Assembly: GCF_029227915.1 (NCBI RefSeq)
Contig: NC_079879.1
Location: 20,476,501 to 20,540,500 of the forward strand
DNA length: 64,000 nucleotides
Direction of reading: 5' to 3'
Origin: Hydractinia symbiolongicarpus
Taxonomy: Eukaryota > Cnidaria > Hydrozoa > Anthoathecata > Hydractiniidae
Shown here: positions 35,799-50,700 of the stretch, one piece after another
How the letters are laid out: the number at the start of each line of letters is the position of its first letter
Position numbering within the stretch: position 1 is the stretch's first letter
The notes under the pieces: model-generated
What the model saw: the letters and a program-made list of their open reading frames with translations, nothing else
Databases searched by the model: none
What the model was told of the DNA's origin: nothing
Position numbers and translations under genes: made by a program

Positions 35799-38700
35799 AT
35801 GCCACAACAGAGATTCTTTAAAACATCTTCACAAGAAGCAGAATTCCGAAAAGAAGTTGAAAGCCAAAAATGGGTACCAGAAAAAAAGACTCCAACAGTA
35901 GTTTTAAAGGAGGCTGCCAAGTCCAACACTAGTGGGTTTAAAAAAAGAGATCTCACACCCTGTGATGATGATGAGAACTATGATAGTTTTCATGCAGTGA
36001 TGCTGGGAAAGTCTGTGCAGCAGCAAAAAACAAAAGTGATAGAAAAAGTTAAAGATGCTTCACTTACTGCCGAAACCATGGTGAGTGATTTGGGATACAT
36101 CAGTAAATTAAAAAAATACTAAAAAAATTAGGATTTTTACGTATTGCTTGGTAAATACCTATTTGGAATAAAGAAGGAGGAATATAATAAAAAGGAAGAA
36201 ATATAAATTTAAAGACATTTTTTTCTGAGCCTTTAAAAGCAGATTCGCATTCATTCATAAACATTCAACATTTGGTGAGATAGGTGATTGTCAAAATGCA
36301 GTTAATTAGATTTACACTAAATTTAAAATATGTGACATGCATCAAATAAAGTCTATGTCATCAAGTGTGTTTTAAGCTCAATACTACTGGTGAGACAATC
36401 CATAATGAATGGACCCAGTATATGATATTTGTGGGTTCTAATTTGACATCGAATTCACAAAATGGATTGTGTATCACCCATTTTGGAATTGAGAAATAAG
36501 GAATGTGTGGATATTTGTGTTAAATAATTTTTTTTTGTTTTTACAGGTTTCGTTAAATAATGCGGACATTTATCAGGCTTTTATATATTGAATTATTATG
36601 TAGTTTAGTAAACGAATTTTAGCTGCTTGTAGCTGGAGTTAATAATTTTACCACTGAAGATTTTGTTATATTTCTTTTACAGAATGCCATTGTTACATCA
36701 CAGGAACCAAGAAATGTAATATATGATCCTGTTAGTCAACCTGCCATCATTTCTCATGCTAACACTACAAAATCACTGAAGTTGGAGCAAAGAAAACCTA
36801 TAATTAAAAAAGATGTTCACGTCCCAAAAAGAATTAAAAAAATACAAAAAGAAGAAACTAGAAAGTTAAATAGGTATGAGTTTTTGTCAGGTTTGTTTTC
36901 GCAATGGGTTTATATTATATAAAAAGGTTTACATCAAGTTGCTGAAAACACAAACATAAAAGAGCACTGCATTGTTTTGTGGCCTTAAAGCAGTCATTTA
37001 TCAATGCTATAGCATTCATAATACAATTCTTATTTAGAAAGGTTTCTCCTCATACTCGCTGTTCTTCTATGGAGACCACAGAATTTTCAACGGATGTTAG
37101 CAAATCTGTGGTTGATAGATTAAAATCATTTGCAAGAATGGATGAAGAGTTCTTTGATATCATTAGTCAAATGGACAAAGGAAATCAACTAACAGCCAAC
37201 AAAATTGAAACAGTAAATAATAAAGGAAAGGAAATTAATAAAAATATAAACACTTTATTTGATGAAAAATTTTCAGATGATTTAAGTATAAATTTTGTTC
37301 CTGGAAGACGACAATCTTCACCTATAATGAAAGTATCGTCTGAAAACTTTGTAGCTAGAGACTCTATAAATAAACATTCAGAAGTTGCAACTTCTAAAAT
37401 AGAAAATAAAAGCCAAAATAAACCTAGCAATGGTATTCTAAACACAGACATAGTTCATTTGAACTCAATTCACACATCGTCCCAGAAGCAAAGTTGTTCA
37501 GTTGAAGTGACAGCAAAAGAGATAGATAGAAAAACTAATATATTATACAGTACTTTAAGTAAAGATGCAGTTAAAGACAAAGAAATATCTGCTAAAAGCT
37601 GTAACACTGCATCAATTTGTCATCAAACACAGAGTTGTAAAGCAGGCTTGGATTCTGGAATGACGTTATCAAGCTGCATTCATGATTTGTTTGATATAGA
37701 TGCTGTAAGTAATTTTGTGAGCAAAGATTTCTGATTTTAAATTGTGTGAAATGTGTTAAGTTCTTTAACAATAATTTAATAAATCTTTGGTGAGGACAAA
37801 ATTACCTCAAAAATTGTGAACTGTACATATAAATTTTAAGAATCCCTGTGAAGCCACGTATGTCCCTTTAGCCAATGTTCCCGTTTTGTGTTATCAATAT
37901 ACCAACCTTAACCTATAGTCTAACCTATAGTAATTCTCAAATATCTGTTACATTTAACATATTGCCATTTGCAAAACTAATTTGATCATAAAAGGCAAAG
38001 GAATAAAGGTGATTCCAAAAAGTTTGTAATTGAGAAAACTTTTGAAAGAAAACTCCAGAAAAACTAAAGACGCAAAAAAAAACCAGTAAATGATTAAAGG
38101 TCAAACATATTTGAATATGAGGACAATTATATACCTGTTTTGTTTACAACTTTATTTATAGAACAAAGTTTCTAGAACTTTAGATTTCTGCAGAACTTTT
38201 GGGACCTCTTTGTAAAATACGCTGCGAGCAGGATTTCAAAAACAGAATAGGTTTATGTTAGGAATAAAAGAAATAAAATAATACAAGAGAATATTATTTA
38301 AAATGTCTCTATCCTTATTGTGTTATAGACATCCAAAAGGGATATATGTGGCTTATCAGGAGATAAATATAAGTGTTATATACAGCTAAACTATTTTTAG
38401 CTTTAGATTTGCAAACAAAGGTATCAAATATCCAAAACTTTAAGGACATGCTATTAATTTATAAGGATTTTATATAATTTTGACACCATAACTTTATTTC
38501 ATCCAAGGAAAGATTGTGCACAGTTTTCCAGAGTTTACCTTTAAATCGGAAAAAAACGGATCTTCTGACAATTTGGCAACCAGAAGCTAAACAGAATGAC
38601 AAAAATGTTGTTCTAAAACGGAAGTATAAATGGATTTTAATCACAAAAAGTTGCTTCTGACTGACAAAACAATATTTTCAAGCTGTTTCTTCTATTTTTA

Positions 38701-41700
38701 AAAAGGATCTTGACCTATCCAGTTTTAGGGGCAAGCAAAGACATTGTGAGTAAATTACAAAGAGTTGTTTCTGATTTATAGACTTTGAAGAAAGACGTCC
38801 AATATGAAGATATTGTAAACATTACTGCCAGTAAAGCTGCAATTATTGATAAACCCACTGTTAATCCTGTCAATGGCAAATTATTTGTATCAAAGGAGTC
38901 TTTACATCAGATGTCATTGAATAAAAAACCACTCGTCAGGCTTGCGCCAACACTGAATGTGAGTTTAATTACTCATATTACTACCCCTTCTCATTAAAAA
39001 ATGAATGTTTTAAATACAATTTAAAATACTCTACAAGATGGATACAATTTCAACTTTGTATTAGTACAACATAAGTCAACAAATCTGCAAAATCCATTAA
39101 AGGAAAAAACAAAGCAATGGAAAACATCTATATCATTTTAATTTTGATGACATTTTCTCTGAAATGGCTTACCTGTGTTGTGTAGAGCTTGAAACGCTTA
39201 CAAAGAAAATGTATAATAGGATCATGTTCTTTTCACAAATGGTTACAGAGATATTGAGACTTTTTGAGGAAGTCATCAACCTGTCTGTTCCGAAACAGGT
39301 GTGTTGACCCACCTGTAAAAAATTGATCCCAGGTTGTCCTCAGTTACCCACACAGAAGATGATGTCAGTTAGTTCCACCCATTTCCAAGTTGTGTGGTCT
39401 CAAACTTAACAGTGCAATGCAAAGGCCATCTAATACATTCACATTGTAAATCAGACAAAGCAAAAAGAACACATCCACTTTGTTACAGACAAACACACAC
39501 ACAAAACTTGAGCATTAGTATATTAGATATAAAATTTATTTTTAGAGCACAAATCATAAAACAGTTCATCACTTCTGTACAGCTCATCCTAATGCTACAA
39601 TAAAGCAAAAGATTAATGTGCACTCATTATTTTCTCACACACCAGCTAAATACAATGTCCTGAAAACAGTGCAGAAACTAGCGGTAAGAAGAATATTTTG
39701 GCCTTGCTCCTAATTTTGGGGAAAATTTTTGACTTAAGAGTAACATAATTTCTTTGTTTTGTTATGGAAAAAAGCTCACAAATCAACAAAAGTTAATGGG
39801 AAATTTGGTTAAGAGAAGTTAATTTTTCTTTATTTTCAATACATATCAATGCTTAACACATATTAATAAAGTATTTATTTTTATATTTATTGTCTTCGGC
39901 TTTCATAGTATACAATAATGGTTATCTTCCTATTTATAGTTTCCAAGTTCTCCTAGCCATCTGCAGCCACATTCTATAAGCACTTCATGCTTGGAGGATG
40001 ACAAAAGTGAAATATATTCCAAGGAGGAAGATAAAAGGTTGTCACTCATTGCAGACAAAATAATAAATGAAATTGAAACAAAGTCAAATGACAATGTTTC
40101 TGAACCATCACCAATAGCCGCTGAAAAGAAATTTATGAAATTACAAGATATTGTTGATCAAATTGTAAGTTAACTAAGACCTCTATTTTTAAATTATTTT
40201 TGCATGTGTGGTTAACATTTATAATGAGTGGAAGTTTAGACATATTTAAGAGCTTTACTGACCCAGACTACTACTTTTGTAGGTGTGTAATTAAGACAGT
40301 CTTTTGCTTGGAGGCTCATTTTGTAAACTTTTTGTTTTGGTTTCTGTATATATGAAAAGCTGATAATGTATACCGACGATGATGTGATAATGTTTACTGA
40401 CTAGTAGCCTAGTGGTAGAGCGTTTGCTTCTAGTGCAGGAGGTCTTAGGTTCAAACCCTGGTCGAGTCATGCCGGAGACAAAAAAGTGTGAAACTGTCCT
40501 TTCTGCTTAGTGTTCAGCATGAGAATAGGATTGATGTCTTAGGAGGTTGTCTAGTTGAGCAATTGCTGTGCTTGCACGACTTTTGTAGCTCAAAGGAGAT
40601 CTTTACATGCACTAGGACCCTCTTCGCAGGACCCTTACTGATAGCAGTACCAATAGGAACTATTGAGGCTATGAGATTGTGCAATTTCTGTGCAAAAATT
40701 TTCATTTTGTTTTTAAACTTGGTTCCTGATCTTAAAGGAAATCTTATATTCAGTCCACATGAAGGATACCTATTACATTTAAAGAGTATAAAAAACCTGC
40801 TGCTTTTAAAAAAAAAATTAAAACCAGCAAAGTTTTTTTGCATATGCTGAGAGCATTACCACAAAATATATTTTTTAATCCTTTTTATAGTTTGAGGAAA
40901 ATGATAGTTTTGATGGCAGTTTGGTTGGCCAGAAAATTGAACTGAATGTCGGTAATTCAAGGTTTGTTTATGTTTATGGTTAGGTCATGCAAATCCATAC
41001 CTATTATGTTCAAAAATAATGTTAAAGCGTTATTCAATGTTGTTGTGAATTATTGTTTTGCTAGGACAATAAGATTGTCAGTGGATTATAGTGTGCTTCT
41101 CTGAATAAAATTACACACACAAAAATGCAACCCTAGTGCTGCACATATGTTTTCATAACTTGCAGTGGCAAGTAATTAAATTTAAAAAAAATTGGGTAGG
41201 TATGCTAATTAGTATGTAATGGCACAAGGGATGCAATTATTTATATCATGACCACATAATACAAGGTTCCAAGAAGAATATATTACCAATTTGTGTTTAG
41301 TCACTTACTTTTATCACAGGAAAACAACATATTTTTTTATTTTGAGATATATAATTAACAAATTTGCATTGTTTTTATTTTATGTTGAGAATTGTACAGT
41401 GTTGTCCACTAAATATATACAATAGATGAAAATATAAAAAATAGATGAAAAAAAGTTCCTTTTAATTTTAGATTCTTCAATGTAGCTGGACCACCCAAGT
41501 TACACTTGGAGCCAGCTGAAGTAACAAATACATTAGCTCCACAATATGTATCTTTGTTAAATGAAAAAAATGAAGTTATTTCTGATGATGATATTCAAGA
41601 TGAATTAATTGAAAACTTAAATGATAGTGAGGTTTTTGAAGAGCTGAGCAATAGTGAAAGGGAACACAAATTAAGGTAGGAGATTCACAGATAAATTGTC

Positions 41701-44700
41701 TTGATAAATCTCTCAAACTAAGATCATGGACGTATAAAAGAGAAAATATGACTCACAAAGCGTGCATTTGAATTTTATTAAAAATAGTGTCCCTTGAAAC
41801 TTTGTGAGATGCAAAGTTAACTGGATATGCACAGATTTTCAGCACATTTGTGTTTGTTTACGTTTTTGAAAAGTCATTTAAATACTTATCCCTGAAGGCC
41901 CAAGGTCTAAGTGGCTTCTGGATTTTATTAGTCAATCATGTTTGGAGTATATGTAAACATTGAAAGCACGAGAAAATTTCTGCAATCTTAAAAGAAGGTG
42001 GAAAAACATCAAAATTATATGATGCAAAAACTTGCTTATAGGAGAATTGAGATCAAAAAACAACCTTAGCTTAAAACGAATGTTTTATCTTTCTAAATGT
42101 ATTTTTTCACATAAAAATTCTTAAATGTTTATATATAGTCATAAATTAGCAGTTTTTCAAGGTTGCGTGATTAAAAATGTGACGTCACTAGTGCAAGACA
42201 GTTTCAAGCTGCAGGTTTAAACATTCGTTTACCAATGCCGTCCTCACACAGCAACATAGTTTCTTTATGCTCTTTTGATGATATTTGCGAAGATAGCTTT
42301 GATAGTTTCGTTGCTAGTATTAAAGATTATTTGTGTGGATATGTTGGAAAGCCCAAATATAGAAGAACTGAAGAAAAGAAAGTTTTTTTCTAGCAGTGAC
42401 CATAGTGACGATGAAGACAAGTTTAACTCACGTAGGACAGAAAATATGGATTGGTGCAAATGTACGTTTTATATGATTATGCCGACATTTATAGAATGTA
42501 AATACTGCACTTGATATGAAACTTTACTTAATGACAAACTTGATTCTGGATGCATAATAAAATATTGCGAGTTTGACACATTATGCGTCAATTTTCGTTC
42601 TGGAAACCTCTTTCTTCAGACACCGTCAATATAAAAACAAATTCACCAAAATAAAAAAAATGAATGCAAGGTAATTTTACTCATAACATATCAATTTTAA
42701 TGTACATGTAAAAATAAAAACATCAGCTGAACCATGCACAATTCTTCAAATATAAAAATGAAAGACCTGGTTCTTATTAACTGTTTGAAAGTATTTTATT
42801 TCTGTCAATGGTGCTACGCCTTTTATTTAGGAATTAAAAAATTAATTGCCTATAGCCAATATTTTGCCTGGGCCATCATTATAAAAGACTTGGTCGTGGG
42901 AAAAGGATTGTCATTCCTTTGTGCGTCATTAGTAGAATCCGTGGAGAATTTCCCTCACCAACATATAGTTATACAGGTTTCAAAGAATTTATGGATGAAG
43001 AATTTTAATAGTTCGGTTTCTTATCATAGAAACATGCAAAGATGTATGTAAATATATACATAAGAACACAAATAACTTTACTAAGTACAAGTCTACTAAA
43101 CATTTGTTATATTGAAGAAGAACTACTTTGTATGACTATCAATATGACTTACACGCATTATACTCGCCTGTCATGATCAGAGGTCTGATCGGGGTGAACC
43201 ATTCTCTGTTGAGAATGAAATACGGATGTGCTATGATAAATATTCACCTATATGTACACATTTGTTTTTTGTAATTATTGTAGAAGTTTCTGATCTTTCA
43301 CTAGCAGCAATATTTTGCCTTGTTTCAGAAGATATATTAAAAATACAAATAAGAAATACTTAGGTGAAATTAATTAGGTGAAAGGCAAATCTAAGCAAAC
43401 ACATTAATATTATTTTTGCGTTTCAGACATCCTTCTGTCATGCTGCACTCTTTCAATGTAAAAATTTGACTTTATGTTTTGTGTGCTTCAGCCACTCTTG
43501 CACTTGTGACGTCATCACAGAATGACTTTGTAACCTCATATCTTATCAATTAATAAAATTGTATAATTTTTTGGGAACATTATTATGATATGAATGAAAT
43601 TATATCAAAACAGACAGAAGGTCCAGTCACAATTGCTTTTAAGCAATCAAACTACCTTCCTGCAGGCAAATTTAAAGCTGATTTTGTTGCATGAATGTGG
43701 TACCTGCTTGTGAATCAATAGTTCTTAAGAAGATGTATCTCCTTGTCTTTTATACCTTCATGCGAAGGTATATGTTTGTACTCCTTGAAAAGTGCTAAGA
43801 TTTTTTTGATCTTTTACCAACCACACACTAATCAATAGCAGATTTTGATTTGTAGTTTTAAATTTAATACTTATAAAGTCTAATTATCTTTAAAATGACA
43901 ATGCGGATCCATGGTAATCAGCAAATTTTGATTGATTATAAAAAAATATGTTTAATGCTTTTTAAGGTATTGGAGAATACCATTTCATTTCTATTCTAAA
44001 TATCTATATATAAAATATATATATAAAATTTCCACACAAATTACTTACTCAACTCTCTTTTTACATCCTAACCTTTTGATCCAGCATAATTTTTAGTGTC
44101 TGTGCAATTGTCATTATTTTTTTAAATTTATGATAATACATTAATATTTCATGACAGGGTACTAAACAGACAGCATCACTCTGCTCAAGACTTACGACAG
44201 ATGGAGAGTGATTCCGAAGATGATGAAATGGAGGATGAAAATGCAGAGGATGGTAAAACTTTGTACTTTTGCTTTACGTGTGTTATGTTTCAGATTTCAC
44301 CAGTTTGACTGTGTCAGAAACTGACACTTCTGTTATAAATGCAGGACAAGTATAAACCAACAGTTTCACTGTCTTTGTGGACATTGTGAAAGAAAAAAGT
44401 TTCAAAAACATTTTTTCTAAATACACATTGGAATATTCAAGTTTAACAAGATCACAGCTATGTGCGTTTCACATGTGTTTTATGAGCGAATTTTTTTATA
44501 GATTTTTTAAAATTTGTTACGATAAACCTGTGATTTTCATTCATGATTCTACCTAAAGTGCTGATTTATCAAACAGTCCCTGCAAAAAGCAACACACGAT
44601 AATTTTTTTTTGTATAGGTTTAATTGGAAAATTTGAATCAGTACTTGATATGCAAAGAAGAAGAAATAAAACAAGACCTGACAGTGCCAGTGAATGTTCA

Positions 44701-47700
44701 GATAACATGAAAAACACTTATCTAGAAAGGTATGCTATAGCCAGTACTGTTGGAAAATTGTGGTACTAGAGGGAGTAGATGTTCCTGTTGGCTATGTTCA
44801 GCGCAATGTTATTTTGTTTGTGATCTTCTACCCATTGGGTATAACTTACATTATATATTATTTTTATTTAGAAGATGTCATTCACAGCCAAGTGTTATTG
44901 TAGGAAAATCAACAGAAAAGTTAACGTTTTTGTCTAACTACAACTCTGTGATGAAAGAGGTGAAAATTAATTCAGTTTATTTACAATAACGAAATTATCA
45001 ACACAGAAGAAATAATGTAAAAGAACAGACTTTAATAAGCATAAATTTTCGCAGAATTTTTTGGCTTTGCACAAAGTGTTGTGCTTTTTAAGAATTCTAA
45101 TAAAGCTTTTTTTCGCCAAGCTTTATGCTATGAAAAATGTCAAGCCTTTTGGTGATTGTATTATCTTAAAACAAAACGAACCAAAAAAAGAAATGCAATA
45201 TTTTAACAAATTTTACTCTATGTAAAAAACCAACTTTAAGTCTGATTTTATTGTTTTAATCGTTAATAAATTTCTTGCCATATATGTCTGTTTGTGAGCC
45301 AAAATGGTAGCTACAAATAGCCGGGGGGAAACTCCCAAAGATTTTAGACTAACAACTATTTTGTTGACTATATGCAGTGAATCATGTTGTCTTTTCCTAC
45401 ATGTGAAAGATTTTTGCTTGAATATTTTCATATTTTTTTATTTACAAAAGTGTGTCTTGGAATATGCAAGCATATAACATGATAATTTTACATTCTTCAA
45501 AGAATGTTTTTTTTCCTAGGAAAAGTTTATACCCACCAATGTTTGTACTGACCAATGTTTGCGCTTTTAAATTATATGTACTATAAATATAAACTAAATA
45601 CAAGTAACAGGATACAATTAACATTTACTTATTGTAAAAGCAAGTGAGCAGCAGTAAAAACAGATAAATAATTTGTACTTTGTTTATGAACTTTTTTTGC
45701 GAACTATAAAAACGTCTGACAATATTTTTTAGACACAAGATCTTTCAAATCAGCTTCAAGCATTAAATATGGAATTAAAGAATGAATATAAAGAGGTTTA
45801 CCATATTTGTAATATATTTTAAAAATTACAATATGATTACAACACCTAATTATATGAATTTGCATTATTTTTAGCCAGCACAAGGTAGCATGGTAGATAA
45901 TAAAAATGACATTCCATGTACACAAAGTTCTAAAATTAAAACCAAGGTAATGTTATTTCCAACCTAACAATTTATAACAAATACATTAACTGTTATCTTT
46001 TTTAACTTTGGTTTTTTATATAGATATGGAATAATATAAATGAAAACTCTAATAAGCTTCAAAGGTAGGGTTTCTCATGTTATCAAGATGCAAACGTATT
46101 TGACATGTACCAATTAAATTAGCATTTGTATGTGTAACCCTAAATTTTTCCTAGATAGACTTTTATTTTATTTCCAGGTCAACGTCATTACCTAGTTTTG
46201 CAGTGAGTAACAGAGTAAGGTGGGTGAAATAGGGTAAAAATTTTCATTGTTATGAAAATAACTTTTTTTATATTAGAGTACATGTTTTGAACTCCTTCTT
46301 AAAAAGTTTCACAATGTTTATACAACTAAGTATAAATGTAAGTTTAGGTATAAAATATGTATGCTTTTTTTATATAAAAGACATACTTTTTGATAGATAC
46401 ATTTTTCTCTAATTTGCAATTAACCAGATAATTCGACTTATACCAAGCCTTATGTTTCTAAAAAAAAAATACTACTTACATCAAAGTTGATTGAAGCAAT
46501 GGAGAACATAGCATTGTGGTTGACACTTCCATGACACTGATATGCTGAACATGGGTGAATAGCTGCAGGTGTCACCAGGAAATATAGATGTATTTATCAT
46601 GCAATGCACATTTTAAATGGTCATGCTTTTATTTTTTTATGTTCAAATGGTCATATTTTTTTTTCTTAGAACTCTCATTCGTGCAAAAAGTGAAACAGCA
46701 TTACACCATGCAGTGGCATTCTTTGATAATGCGAACAATGTTCAGTATGTAGATAGTTACAATAACACATTTCTGGGTGTAACTTTGTGTGTAATTTCAC
46801 TAATAGAGCAAATAATTTAACCCAATTACATAAACTGGGGCTTTTTGGGTTCGTGTAAATCCCTGCCAAGGGTTCTCCAGAAATGTAACTGCTGATAACA
46901 TAAACCATTGCGTACCTAAGGAAACCAGGTGCTCTAGTGAAAATATTCGATATTGGTGATTTGTTGTTTTGTTGCAGTCGAAAACTGTCTGGTCCTTGAA
47001 ATTTAAACATCAGGGCTTAATTTTCTCACATGATAAGAGCCCTTCTTGGAAACCTAAGACGGAAAACGTAGATAAGTATTAACACAAATAGAAGGAATTT
47101 TTTAACATAGATTTTCAATCAAAATTCCTTATTTTGGCTTAATTGCTGAGAAATTTTAATTTGTATTACCCTAAAAAAAAGGCTAGAAAAGTTAAAAGGT
47201 CAAAAGTCACTAAACTTCAGCACTAAAAAATAAGATAAAAAGTTACAACTTGAGGTGGAAAGTATTTACCACCTTCCTTCCTCTCTTCCACATCCGGGCA
47301 TAATTTATTTAAGAAAAAAAAAAGAATCTCTTCGGTAACCGCAAAAAACATATTTTTCTTAAGACATGTATTCTTCCGCAAAGAACAAAAAAAAAAGCTA
47401 GAAGGTGACCTAGATATTAAAAATAAACATTTTTCTTTTCGTGAAGGAATAATTGCACGAGGTAATCTATTTCAGTTTTATTTTGTGTTTTTTCAGGTCA
47501 CAGAGGGACCTCGTGTTTTTACTGAAGGAAAAATATTGGTATCAATGGATTGATGAACAATATGCTCTTGACACTATGAGTGGTAAATTCGTTTTATATT
47601 GCATTGATTATTTTCAATTATTTCATTATTTTCAGATGTAACAATTTCAAATTTTTAAAATTAAGTGACTTGTTATAAGTTTGAATTTACATTTCTACTA

Positions 47701-50700
47701 GAAGAAGATTCTGACATTCAAACATCAAGGTATGAGATTATTAACATTTTTTGTTAACAAGATTTTATTCATCATGACCTCTTGATGTAGACTATCTTGT
47801 GTTTTTGGTATTTTGCTTTTTGGTATCTTTCACCAAAAAATCGGCACGTCTGTACAGAATCTACTGAAATTTAAAAGGAGGCTTTAAGTATCATGTACGT
47901 CGTGTCAGACAGGTTTGATATGCTAATAATTCTGTCTACCGTCATAAAGAAAAAAATATGAAAACCCTTTTTAAATTATTTTTGATACTCGTTATTATTT
48001 GTTTTATTGAAATAGAAACTGCATTAAAATATAAAAGTTACATTATATTGACAGGTCAGCTTCTGCAGTTCCATCAGTGTATGAAATAGATTTCATTCCT
48101 ACAAAAGACGGTAGTTTGATAAAGGTAAACCGCTTACTTTTTTTATTATGGAGAAGTTGAAAGAACAGGTGAAGCTGCATTCAAGCTGCCATAAAAATAT
48201 CTTCAATAAGCCTCTTTTGGAATATAACTTTACTTTGATTTATGGAGATACATTGATACATTTTATACAGTGTGTATTGTTTTCAGTTGCTACAAGAAGA
48301 AATAAGCATACTAACGAAGCGAATTGATACATTAAATGACACATCTGGATTGCTTGGCTTTCTTCTTTGTCGCAGAGGTGCTCTCTATAAGAAGGTATAC
48401 ATCGTTTATGTTTTGTTAAGTTTAGTTAAAACCTTTCTGTAATTTGCATTTTTTCTTTCCTCTCTTTACACCCTACAAGGTTCACTTTTAATTATGTCCA
48501 TAAAATTAATATTTGTGCTGCTGCAGATTTATCAAAACCGAAAAAATTAAACGTGTGCAGTAAAAGTGGTAATCAGTTTATTCTGCATACTAGAGTTGAT
48601 AAGCTTTGGTTAAACAGTATAATAGAAAAGAAAAAGTGCATGTATTAAAAAGTGCGAAATTAATTTGTGCATTTCGACCTTTAAAATTTTTAGATTAGAG
48701 CAAGATTAGTGAAACCAACAGCATTGCTAATTAGTGTGGATTTTATTAGTGCAATTTAGGATTTTTATACTTTGAGCAGTATTTAAGCTTAGGTAGCTAC
48801 ATAATAATCTATAACTCATTAACTCATCCAATTTATTCTTATGAAACTAAAGCAAATTAATTTTTTTCCGTGGTGTGAATTTTTTACCCAAATTTGCACT
48901 AACAAGTTTTGCTCCTTTTATTCAGCTTGTGTAAAGATATCTTTGTGGTATCTGTTTAGGCTGGAGAATTGAAGAATGCACTGATTGATCTCAACAGGTA
49001 TTTTAAACTGAATACTCAGCAAATGAAAAACATAGAAGCCAGGTCTCCTCACAACTTCTCAGGTCTTCTCAGTTCTGAAGAGTCCCAACAAAACGTCCTC
49101 AAATGTCCTCCAAAAATAGATGTCTTAACAACCATCTCCTCTAATCCCCTTTAACCTCCTCTAATCTCCTTATTTTTCCTTTTACAAAACCATATTGTGT
49201 CACATTTTCTTTATTTTCGAAATGCATAAAAATGCTGTATGAGCACAGAAATAATTTTTTCTTCACTCCTAGCGTTGCCTTAGAATTCTCCTCAAATCTC
49301 CTTAATTTCTTTGGAAAACTATGAAAACGTCCTTAAATGTAGTTAATTTTTTTGGTCAAAATACTTTCATCTTCTCAAAGAAGGCTTGAAAATTCTCACC
49401 AAAAGTTCTCAAATCTCCTCAAATTAAGACAGTGACAACTCTAAAATCGTTAAAGAAATATTCGAAACTTTATTTTCTAGGTCAATAGAACTCGAACCAA
49501 AACTCGTCGATGCATACTGGCATCGACATTTAGTTCTTCGAATTCAAGGCGATACAAAAGTATGCTTTCTGTTATTTGCATCACCTTTGTCTTTTACGAT
49601 GTAAGGGTATAAGTTTATCAAGCTTTTCAAAGTAAGGAACTTCAGATTTCAATGTATGTTGTTTTCCTTAGCAAAGAATTTTTGAAGGAAATTATGTGTT
49701 TAATAAATCTGAACTGATCACATATTACTATGCTAAAACTTATATACTTCTAAAGTGTTAATTTTGTGTGTTTACCATGACTCGTAGGGCTGCAACTTTT
49801 ACCTAAATTAGGTGTCTTTTGTGGATAGATTTTTTAAATACATTTAATCCCGCAGAACAAAAGTCATGTTTTCCACAATTTTTAGGCTGCAATTGCATGA
49901 AAGCCCAACTCACTAGGCTTTACACCCCAAGATGAAGTAAAATTTATTACCACATCCTCGTTTTACGCCGACTAGTGTGTTTAGTGTGTTTACATAAGCT
50001 TTTCAACCTAAACGAAATTTCACTTCTAAGTTTTCATTTGGGATATAATGTAAATAGTTTAAATCCTTTTAACAAAGACTAAGTTTGACTTAACTTTACT
50101 TTGGCAGTTGTTGGGAAAAGTGAAACTTCCATGTAAACACAGCCTAAATCATTAATACAAGGTTTAGTATTAAGGCCTGGGATATCATTATAATATATTG
50201 ATAACACTGTTATCAATTACCACTGTTATTAATAACACTGAGATTTCTCATCAAGGGGGATGACATTACAAAAAATTTTCATTCATAAAATAATCAATTT
50301 TCGTGTTAAGATGAATATGTTGTAAGAACAAAAAATAACGATTAAAGGTAGAATGTGGTAGGGCGAATTAATTTGTTAAACGAAGTTAAATAATTTTCTT
50401 TTAGAAAGCATTGGAAGATTTGAATCGAGTTACCACTTTAAACCACAATCATTCATTTGCATTCAGGTCAAGGTAAACTCAGCTTTTTGTCCATTCACCT
50501 TATCATGTAATATCAAGATAACTTTTAGAATTGGCGGGCTCATAGTTCATGTAAAAGTCACACTTCAGTAATAGTTTTATTTTTTCAGTGCTGAGATATA
50601 CAAAGAAAAAGGTGATATCGAGTTAGCTATCTCTAGCTATAGTCAGGTGGGTTGGTAATTGTGCAATTTTAATTTATGTTAATTATGCTGATAAAGGTTA

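Noticed and set aside
40399-40470. Functional tRNA gene
   Set aside because: Weak G-T pairs in the anticodon stem, a CTA anticodon and an attached non-tRNA body point to a SINE.
40488-40850. 120-codon open frame on plus (and its antisense)
   Set aside because: Falls in the body of the tRNA-derived SINE; no known domain.
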